Shown here: in pieces, positions 22,134-31,188 of the stretch | How the letters are laid out: each line of letters starts with the position of its first letter | Numbering within the stretch: the first letter of the stretch is position 1 | NCBI GenBank assembly: GCA_023627715.1 | Contig: JAMAHW010000002.1 | Coordinates: 620,001-684,000 of the forward strand | Source: Periconia sp. R9002 | Lineage: Eukaryota; Ascomycota; Dothideomycetes; Pleosporales; Periconiaceae | Reading direction: 5' to 3' | DNA: 64,000 nucleotides | Notes under the pieces: generated by a model | What the model saw: only the letters and a program-made list of their open reading frames with translations | Databases searched by the model: none | What the model was told of the DNA's origin: nothing | Translations under genes and position numbers: made by a program

Positions 22134-25100
22134 ATGGAGGTACAAATCGACAATGACACTGCATTACATGGGATCAAACGGTCAGCGCCATGGCATTGGG
22201 ACGCACACAATGATTTTGAGCAGCGTAAGTATCCTGCCAAATTTCAACAATGTTCTTATCGTAAGCCAGCTCTAATTCATATTATAGACGATCTTCACGA
22301 CCAAGCCATGACCCGGCAATTTTACGATTTACAAGATTCGGCCCCCTTGGTGTGCTTTGGAACTGTAGGTACAAGATATGAATTTGAGGAAAGTCATTGA
22401 CGTGAGTAGCTTCGAGAAATACCAATACAAGTACGGCACGATCCAGTTGCTTCAATAACCGAAAATTTCAACCCAGAGGATATGATTGTCTTGAAACTCA
22501 TTCAACTAAAAGAGACATTCTGGGTCAGGATCGGGGACGGTGAACCTTTCGGCTGTTTTACTAATAAAATGGCTGAAGGCTTGAGCCAATTGCAAAGTTT
22601 TACGCATGCATGCGCTGAATGTCAGGGCGTTGAGTGCGAAGGCATAACGACCTTCGCCGCAATTAAGGAAGCCAAAGAATTGTTGAGAAAGTCCAAATCG
22701 TTCACAAAGTTGACCGTTGACATCAACTTATACGGCCACCACCACGCTGCCAAAGCAGCAGGTGACGCCCTCATGGCGTCTCAACTGTTTCTACAACCAC
22801 CAGAATCGGACCTACGATCTCTCGTATACGAAAATCCTCAATTGCTGAGACTCCCAGGTTTGGATAACATCGATTATCTCGACCTGCTTGACAGCGATGG
22901 AGACGACAATCTTGAAGAGCCAAACCAAGAGGCTTCGCGAGCTGATATAGAGGCAATCTTAGATCATCTACCTCAACATAGTTTTTTGAGGGAACTACCT
23001 GCAGACAGTCGAATAACCACTGACTTGATCAAGTAAGAACATGCAAACATCATGTGGCCATCACTAACAGAATATACACGTAGACACCAGAAGGAAGCAC
23101 TTGATTTCATAACAAGAAGGGAGTTAAGTTCGTTGCCTCCCTCTATGAGTTTTTGGAAGCTTCAATCTTCAGAAAACAGAGCATCATTGTTAGTATTACT
23201 CTTAGTCAACTATTACCTAGCTTACACTGGCAAAGCTATGAGAACGTGATCACAAACACTAAGAGCAACGTCCCCGAAGAGCCTTTGGGCGGAATCCTCG
23301 CAGATGATATGGGTCTCGGTAAAACTTTGACAACCTTAGCCATTATAGTCGCATCGCTTGACAGAGCCCGGGACTTTGCGATAGAGAGAACGAGGGAGCC
23401 CACCGAAACTTGGCGTAATACAGTGCCATCTAAGACAACACTTGTAGTAGTACCTTCGTCACGTAAGCTCCGCCAAGCCTCCAACCATTCACGTTCTCAC
23501 ACATTATTGAACAGTACTATTGGATAGCTGGACGGAGGAGATCAAAAAGTAAGTGAAAATAGTAGAAGCCATCATGCGCAACTAGAAGGGGAATTTTCAA
23601 AATCATTTCATATAGTTCAAGGTTACTGACTGCAATAGACATATCGAACACAATATGATCCGTGTTTATCGCTATCATGGCTCTTCCAAACGCATCGGCA
23701 TCTCAGATCTGCTGTCGAACGATATCGTACTGACCACGTACGCCACAGTTGCAGCTGAGTTCTGCAGGGGCCAAAGCATTCTTAATCGCATCAATTGGTA
23801 CCGTTTGGTCCTCGACGAAGGCACGTATTCCAGCGAAATTAGTGAAGATCATAACTGATGGAGTGCAGCACACACAATACGAAATGCGGCAACTAAGCAA
23901 TTCAGAGCCATGCAGTCTATTACCGCGCACATCCGCTGGTGTCTGACCGGCACGCCTATACAGAACTCACTCGATGATCTCGGCGCCCTGGTAGAATTTT
24001 TGCGAGTTCCAATCCTGGACGACAGAAAGACTTTCAGAAACCACATCATCAAACCCGTCATCTCGGGCAAATCTGCACGATTCAAAAACCTGCGTCGACT
24101 GTTGGAAATCCTCTGCCTTCGACGCACGAAGAGTCTACTGAAACTACCCGAGCCTGATGTCCAAACACACATGCTAGACCTTTCAACATTCGAATCGAAA
24201 GCGTATCGTGATTTCGGGGCACGTTGCCAGCACGCCATTGACCTCGCTATATCTGGTCACAGCTTGCAGAAAGCAAATCATCACATCATTCGTAGTATTC
24301 TCGATATGCGACTGTTTTGCAACGACGGCGCCAAAGCGTTTGACAGAAAAAAAGGCCTCAGTGACTTACCCGCTGATCCGGAGCAAGCATTGAGTTACCT
24401 CCAAACATGCGGAAAAGCAACTTGTGCGCAATGCCACTGCGAAGTGCAGAGTGTGAACCAAACAGATGACCGAAGTTCCGGTACATTTACAATCTGTGAA
24501 CATCTGATTTGTGGAGAGTGTCTCCCAGCTTATGAGGCGGATTTGGATGATGATACAGAAGATGGCCGGTCTATATGCCCGATATGCGGGGCGGGATGGG
24601 CACGCGATTCTTTCCTGAAGAAACCCAGTCTTCAAGGCATACATACTCCGATCGATATCTCTAAAGCACCGACTAAGCTTAAGTTGCTTCTACACAACCT
24701 TCAGTATCAAAGCGCCAATGACAAATGGTAAGTTGATTGTTTCCATCCTCTGCAGTCTAGAACGAACAAACTAATAAATGTCAAGCGTGGTATTCTCTTT
24801 CTGGAAAAGAACGCTCGACCTCGTTGCCGAAGGTCTAGAAACACTGAACGTCCCATTCCTTCGTATCCATGGCAGTATACCCTCGGCTAAGCGAGCAAAA
24901 ATCTTAGCCCATTTCGAGCAACCGACCTCAGCAAGAGTGCTTCTCGTTACTTTTGGAACGGGCGGGGTGGGGTCAGTATCATCTTGTATAATCCGAGCTA
25001 CAATTTACTGAATTGTTTTAAGCATCAACAAACTGATGGTCGCCAATCTCATCCACATACTCGAGCCGCAATGGAATCCGTCAGTGGAAAGCCAAGCCAT

Positions 25101-25412
25101 TGGGCGCATCCTTCGACTTGGGCAAGAAAAATCAGTCAAAATCGTACGGTATATCATGAAAGACACGGTTGAAGAGGTAAGCCTGGCTAGAACTCATGAC
25201 AGCCGACAGTCTATACTCACCGTTACTAGGCGGTTCAATCACAACAGCTTCGGAAATTGCAACTTGCTCGAGGAGGTTTCGGTTTGACGGCGAAAGATGA
25301 CCATACCTCACAAAGAGTCTCAGAGATTATGGTATATTGTTTTTACCCCTGGGACAAAGAGTAGTACTGACAACTCCAGAAACTTTTGTGTCCTGGTCGA
25401 ATATCTGACTAA
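22134..25412 (+). CDS. SNF2 family ATPase with embedded RING finger (RAD5/HLTF-like)
   Basis: Twelve-exon model, 889 aa: 22134-22224, 22288-22368, 22432-23032, 23084-23188, 23221-23462, 23515-23548, 23639-23820, 23869-24727, 24786-24971, 25023-25176, 25230-25331, 25380-25412. Motifs: GGILADDMGLGKTLTTLAI (about 316-334), VVVPSS, VLTTYAT, DEAH at 444-447 restored by splicing a GC-AG intron, and WCLTGTPIQNSLDDLGAL. A C3HC4 RING lies at 631-685 (CAQC...CEHLICGEC...CPIC). Then come VVFSFWKRTLDLV and the helicase C motif IGRILRLGQEKSVKIVRYI. The RING between ATPase lobes is the Rad5/HLTF/SHPRH arrangement (post-replication repair E3 and DNA translocase). Whether this paralogue is Rad5 itself is doubtful: it is short, lacks a clear HIRAN, and lies in an island. 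The 32-nt gap at 23189-23220 may instead be the end of a 98-nt intron (23123-23220), giving 867 aa. Confidence 0.85.
23821..23868 (+). other. GC-AG intron inside the DEAH box of the SNF2 gene
   Basis: The frame ...LVLDE-A-HTIRN is restored only by removing 48 nt that begin GCACGT and end GTGCAG. No GT donor gives the conserved DEAH in frame. GC-AG introns are a known minor class in fungi. Confidence 0.7.
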
Positions 25413-27168
25413 TATCTAGACTGTAACTCTACCTAGGCTAGACTCCGTTGCGGTAAGCTAGCAATCAAAAGCTAACTGAATATGAAATAACATTATCTGC
25501 TTATAGATTTCACTAAGCCTAATATAGCAGCACGCTAGCTTACCTTCAGGCTGCTAGCGCAGCACAGTGTTTGATCCCGTAGCAAAATGAAATTCAATAG
25601 ATTACAGATGTACGAGGATATGGATATGTCATCAAAAGCAACTTATGTCACCTCAATGCTATCAGTACAAGTGTACCCTTTACATAGACATCCAAGCTGC
25701 TCTCAACACTTCAACTCGTTGTAAAGTACATGTATCGTAAAACAACGTCACCAGTCATTTGAGAATTCCGTTGCTATGCGATGATGCATTCGATTTCCGA
25801 ACTCTTATCAGTCGTATAAGACTAAGAGAACTTTGAACCTCGAGCAAAGATCCTCAATTTTTCCTGGTCTTGGCGGCTTCATGTCACATGATCTGAAAAC
25901 TTAGTAGCCCGCGCTAGTGGATACGTGATCGACTTTGCATATGTACAATTGACGTAGTGCAAAACGTCGTCATGAAAGAACTTCATCATAGATGGCCAAA
26001 TCACCACATTTTTGGGCTGCAAAGTACACAGTTCACTCCATCTGAACTAACCCCGTTGATATCTCCCCCTTTTTGATCCTTTTTTCTATTCCCAGAGTAT
26101 CAAACTCAAGTGCTGCATTCTCAAGTAGGAGCTGAAAGGGGCGGGAGATCTACTCGTATCCCCCAGATTTCCCCAGATTTTATGCAGGTACGCGGGTATA
26201 TATATGGGTCGATGGCTCTTGCACGCAGATCCTCACGACCCATGAAATCCAGAAAATCTACCCTCAGAGCCCCAAAAGACCTGTAAAGAAGTGGGTTCAA
26301 GATGGGAACGACTCTCGTAGCATTCCTTTTGATATCACAACCCTTTTAAGGGAGGCTCCACGACAACTGGGGGGTATTCCCAAAACGTGCTAGCGTAGTT
26401 AACGTTCACTTTTGGCCAATTTGCAGATTTTGCATCGCCGCAGTGTCGTCGTCTCCCCATGTCGAACAACCTTCACCGGTTCGCAAAATTAGCCAATCAG
26501 ACCATTGAAAACACACACGTGCAAGTTAAAAAGACATGATTGGCTAGCGCGAACGTCAGCCGAGGTGGCGATAAGACGCGTGAGATTTGGACCGTTACAC
26601 AGCCACAGTCTGGGCATGACGGTTTGGCGGCGCGATCTGATTGGTTGACCTACAAGAATGACATTTCCTCCTGGTTGCTCCCATTGTACTTTTAGAGGTA
26701 TCTATGTACGGGTTTTCACAAATGTAGCGTCTGATTGTTCGCAGTTAGTCGCAACTAACGGTTATATACAAATTGCTCGCGTGGAGTGGTAGATTATTGC
26801 CAGACGAAAAGCGACAGCTACGAAGCTTCTCTGACGTTCACAGAACATACTTCGGAGGAACATATTCAAAATCTTCACTACAATATTCTAACCCATCAAT
26901 GCTTGATACTTTCTTCTCGATTTGCAGCACTGCAGTTCTGCTGTATTATCTTTCTCACATGCTCTGCCTTGCCCCTATGCTTACAACACATTATCACTCT
27001 CATCGACCCTTTCTCACTCATCCCCTCGTGGGTAATGCATCGCCACAATCCAACCTCAGTCCATGTCCTACTCTTCAGCCTTGCATCCTTCTGCATCAAT
27101 CAAAGCCCAGCAAGTACACCAAATCACGTGCTCGGACGCGCGAACAGCTCACGAAGGCAACATCGATG
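25413..27168. other. Gene-poor interval, right half of the island
   Basis: About 1.75 kb without a supported gene. Overlapping plus ORFs at 26773-27276 (167 and 145 codons in different frames) lie in decayed repeat sequence. An imperfect inverted repeat GGTAAGCTAGC pairs 25452-25462 with 25534-25544. A TTTGCATCGCCGCA motif occurs at 26428-26442. Confidence 0.45.
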
Positions 27169-28890
27169 TACAAGTGGTGGCAAGTGGAACTGTCGCAGTG
27201 GGGGGAAGACGCTAGGGCCATAGAATATTCACATAAGCTGTTATTTTGCCAAATATATCACATTCCTAAGATATAAGAAGGTAGTATCCAGTAAGATCTT
27301 CTAAAGATTCTGTATACAATTCGATGCGATTCGATGGCCCTGGCGTCGCACGGCTCACCGCGACGGTTCCACCTGCCACCACTTGTATTCCGTCGGCGAC
27401 CCCGCGTGTAATTATGGGAATCTCTCGGAAGTTTCTTCATGCCTTTCCTCTTTGGGGCATGTTTCGACGTCTGTTTTGTTTGCTTCTTCGATTTGCATCG
27501 CCGCAATTACAAACATTGGAATAATCGAAGCTTCGAGAACATTACAATGTCCCCGTGGTCCCCTTGGACCTGACCCTGCAGTTAGTCAACTGCGAGAGCA
27601 ATCATCGAGAACGACACTGATGACTTTGGAAACTTTGTACTAGGAGAGCTCTTTGTACTCTTCAGCCTTGTGTCCATACACCAATTATAGCCCTGCAAGT
27701 TTAAACGCGTCCTCTGAGCAGCGCTCTGCGCTACAGCTTGATCAACCTAACAACGATGTACTCCTCAGATTTCGTCGGCCGAATGAATCTCTCCGTCCCC
27801 CACCCTGCGTTTGCAGCGTTTGCAGTCATTACATGCAGAGACCATAAAATCTCTTGAAAATCTTTCACCACTTAACTCTTTGGGGCATGTTTCGATGAGT
27901 ATTTTGTTGTTTCTTCGATTTGCATCGCCGCAATTCCGAGAAACTCGGAGCAAAGGGGGGGTTTTCATTCACATCAAAGCCCCCGTAAACGCCTTAGACT
28001 CGACCCTGCAGCTGTGTTCTGATCGGTACGCTGAAAACCGCAGTAAACACCCAGAGCGATTATTGAAAACGTCTCTGATGACTTTGAAAACTTTGTGCTG
28101 GGAGAGCGAGACATTTTGGTATCAAAGGTGGTCCGCCTTCTTTGGTTCTTGCCTTTGGATCTTGTTTTTGTCGAGGTAGAACCCCTCCTAATAGTTCACC
28201 AAAAAAAGGTACTGAGAGAGCTATCATATCCTACCCATTGTACTCTTCAGCTTTGTATCCTCTATGCACCAATCATAGCCCTGCAAGTGCCTGAAATCAC
28301 ATGATTAAACGCGTCCTCAGAGGCATTTGCCTGCCCTCTGCGCTACAGCCTGATCAACCTAACAACGATGTACTCCTCAGATTTCGTCGGACCGTCAACC
28401 GAAAATCTTTTACGTCCTAACTCTTTGAGGCATGTTTCGATGAGTATTTTGTTGCTTCGTCGATTTGCATCGCCGCAATCCCAAAATTTCGGAGCAACCG
28501 GGAACGACTCCGTTGACTTCGGAAATTTTGTACTGGGAGAGCTATCATATCAATCCTACCTTTTGCACTCTTTAGTAAAGTATTCCTCAGGTTTCGTCGA
28601 CTCCCACCGATAGCTACATGCAGCCACAGAACAATTTTTCGAAGCATGTTTTGAAGAATCTTCGCGTCTCAACTGTTTAGGGCGTGTCTCGACATGTATT
28701 TTGCTGTTGTTTTCGATTTGCACCGCCGCAATTGCATAGAACCCGAGCAAAAAACTGTTTTACCCGAGTGATGTCCTCTGAGTCTCGAACTCTGCTTCAA
28801 GAGCAACTACCGAGAACGACTCTGGCGACTTTGTAGATTTTTTTCACTGGGAGAGCTATTATCTAATCAGGTCTCTCATAGGCTACACTG
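27070..28890. repeat. Decayed direct-repeat array (at least four units)
   Basis: A block reading CTCTTTGGGGCATGTTTCGA, then ATTTTGTTGCTTC-like sequence, then TTTGCATCGCCGCAATT recurs at 27445-27508, 27873-27935, 28416-28479 and (more diverged) 28667-28733. A second block, TACTCTTCAGC...ATAGCCCTGCAAGT, recurs at about 27070, 27653 and 28242. A third, AACGATGTACTCCTCAGATT, recurs at about 27754 and 28364. Spacings between units (about 250, 430 and 545 bp) differ because of indels. There is no consistent coding frame, and the origin is unknown. Confidence 0.75.
27171..27385. mobile_element. 215-bp TA-flanked inverted-repeat element (MITE-like), inserted in a repeat unit
   Basis: The left end begins CAAGTGGTGGCAAGTGGAAC and the reverse complement of the right end begins CAAGTGGTGGCAGGTGGAAC. 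The imperfect terminal repeat extends about 55 bp, through GACGC(T/C)AGGGCCAT. TA flanks both ends (27169-27170 and 27386-27387). The flanks ACATCGATG and TTCCGTCGG correspond to neighbouring positions in intact repeat units at 27754 and 28364, so the element appears to have inserted into such a unit. It has no ORF. Confidence 0.75.
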
Positions 28891-29481
28891 CCTCTGCCAG
28901 TTATCCTCAGAAAACTACGCTGAGGAAGCTCAGTGGCTCCTTCACTCCATCATTCTCCTCCACTCACTAGGACGCTTCATTCTCCTCGAAAATCTTCACT
29001 GGCCGTAGAGCGATGTGACCCACTCAACGCATTCGGTGTCTATGCATCCACTGGATGCATCGTCCAATCACTTCACCATCCTACGCGCCCAACAACCCTT
29101 TCCGGCATATAACGGCACCTTTTGTCGGTCCCTTTGATTTTGCATCGCCGCAATCTCACCAGGCTTTTCTAGGTGCATTTGGTGATGCAGAGTGCGTCGA
29201 ATCAGCGTGCAATGCTAGATGCTTGAAGGTGAGATTTGGATGATGAGGACTGTGATTGGGCGAACCGAGAACCAATGAGAGGGTGAAGCGGGATGTGAAC
29301 GTTCATGAAAAGCGAGTGATTGGACTACAATGAACGGAACGCCGATCATGCGCGATGCAGATCCACAGAAAGGCAGGCATCAATGCACCTCGTTCATCTT
29401 TACCCAGATCGTCATCCCTCACGTGACCATGGCTACAATAGTCTGGAGCCCACATGAGCACTCAGTGCTACTCAGAGTCAC
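28891..29481. other. Intergenic interval at the right island border
   Basis: About 590 bp up to the stop of the GFA gene. It contains a last TTTGCATCGCCGCAAT copy at about 29139-29154. I recognise no gene. Confidence 0.4.
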
Positions 29482-30213
29482 TCACAACTTCTCCGCACCC
29501 TCTCTCCCTCCACCCCTCTTCTTCGCCCCATCAACCCCTTTCACCCAGCTAACCCTACTATCCACAAACACCTCACTCCTCGGCCGTAACTTCGTCTCCA
29601 TGAGCGAGAAATCATCCACAGTGCCAATCCTCAAGATGGATTGATTAGGAAAACCCGTGCCGACGCGGTACATGAGCGTGCCGCAGTTACCGCAGAAATG
29701 ATCTTTCTCAAACCGATTAGTTGATGGGGGTTTTGTAATGAGGGAAGGAGGAGGATAGGGAGAAGGCAGAAGGCAGGGAAAGAGGATGCTTACTCGTCAT
29801 ATGATGACCCCCCGCAATCGTCTCCTTCTGGCCAAAAGTCTTGAGCTGGTCTTTACCGCGCAGGTGCTTCAGATACTCGTCCCGGACGATGAAGTTCGAC
29901 GCGAACATGGACGCGGTGATCTTGTGGCAGTCGGTGCAGTGGCACACGAAGGTGCTGACTAGGCCTGGGGCGTTGGTTGGCTATTGGTATTTCCAGTGTT
30001 AGCGGTCATGGTTTTCAGACGTGGAGGATTGGGATAGGGAGAAAGATGGGGGAAATGCGAGGTCAAGGGAGAAGGAGGAATTACAAATTGAAGTTGCACA
30101 GCACCGCAGTAACAAGTCGCCGTCGCCGCGTCGTCCGTGGACCATCCATCCTGCGCGAGCCCTGCGATGGGGAAATTCTGGGGTGCGGTTGCGCGGGTGG
30201 ATTTTTCGGGCAT
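29482..30213 (-). CDS. GFA/CENP-V-type zinc enzyme (glutathione-dependent formaldehyde-activating family)
   Basis: Exons (complement) 30085-30213, 29794-29980 and 29482-29702 give 178 aa. The family zinc ligands are present: CYCGAVQL near the N-terminus, CHCTDCHKITASMFASNF in the middle, and NHFCGNCGTLMYRVGTGFP after intron 2, followed by RIGTVDD. The fold binds two zincs. Gfa itself was described as accelerating formaldehyde-glutathione adduct formation, but most fungal members have no known substrate. The N-terminus from MPEKSTRATAPQNFP is typical of fungal members. The frame stays open upstream to about 30519 but has no ATG there, so I keep the start at 30213. Introns are 104 and 91 nt. 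Confidence 0.9.
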
Positions 30214-31188
30214 CACTGAATTCGTTTCGTTGTCGAAGTCTGGGGATTCGGACTTGGGTTTTTGAAAAGTACGGATGTTTTGTTGAGCGGGATAGATGTT
30301 GAAGAGAGGAGAGAATGATAGGCGTCGTGAGTACGTCGTTATATACCTTCGTCCGTTGTTTTGAACGCGACTTTTCAGCGAGTGGTATACACAGCTAAGC
30401 AAGTATGTAATTCTGCGGCGCTGAACAATCGGCAATGCGGTGGTGCAATTCTCGTTTTTTTCACTCTGTACAAGTTCAAAGTCCCTTTCTGTGTTTCTTT
30501 CTAGGGTTGATACCTTCAATCTATGAAGGGGTGCAAAGCGGAGTGAGCCTGGTGCTGTTTCCGCATTAGTAGAGAGGGAGGGGGAATGTTGGAGTAGTTA
30601 GGTGGTTAAGTTGATTAGTGAACATGATGTCAACCAGGGTCTTTACAATGAGCGCTGGTGCACCAAGACTATCTGTGAGACATGTACTTTAATCCCTCAA
30701 CGTTGACAACGGTCGACCATCAACGCAGTGCATGTTGGTTTGTATTCATGGACAGCTACAAAAAAAATCATCACCTCGTAGAGGATAATGTAGACTACTA
30801 CAAACGCATACAAGAGAAATTCATTAACCTAAAACCTAACCTGCATAAATAAACGCGACCAAACTAAGAGAAGACGGTGCTTTGAAGACCGTCTTGACGT
30901 ATCTCTTCTCTCCGCCAGCGCGTTCTTCATGCCGCCATGATCCAGCTCCCTCTCCTCTTCTCGGAAAAGAATAACCGACCCTTGAAGAAGGAAGAAGTAA
31001 TTGAAAGTGAATCCCCCGAAACTAACCAAATCCCCTTCCGAACACCAGAAGGAGGAGAAGAAGAGAAGAAGAAGTAAAATTCAGTTTTTTGCTCTGGTTT
31101 TCACACGTCCCGCCATCGTCATCTTCAACGTCAACATCACAAGGCTTATTCTTTCTCTCTTCCACGTCAACTTCATTCCTTCAAAGGC
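30214..31188. other. Intergenic interval, no gene seen
   Basis: This 975-bp stretch lies between the GFA start and the stop of the repeat-rich secreted protein gene. There are only short ORFs without family signal. Confidence 0.4.

Noticed and set aside
25452..25544. Inverted repeat GGTAAGCTAGC as a third MITE
   Set aside because: Only 11 bp pairs perfectly, the extended arms align poorly, and no clear target duplication is seen.
26773..27276. 167-codon plus ORF in the repeat island
   Set aside because: It overlaps another frame of the same length, runs into the MITE-like element and has no domain signal.
14400..29400. Starship-type giant mobile element
   Set aside because: No DUF3435 tyrosine recombinase captain or matching flanking repeats are visible in the window.
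29959..30519. N-terminal extension of the GFA protein with a mitochondrial leader
   Set aside because: The frame is open but there is no ATG upstream of 30213.
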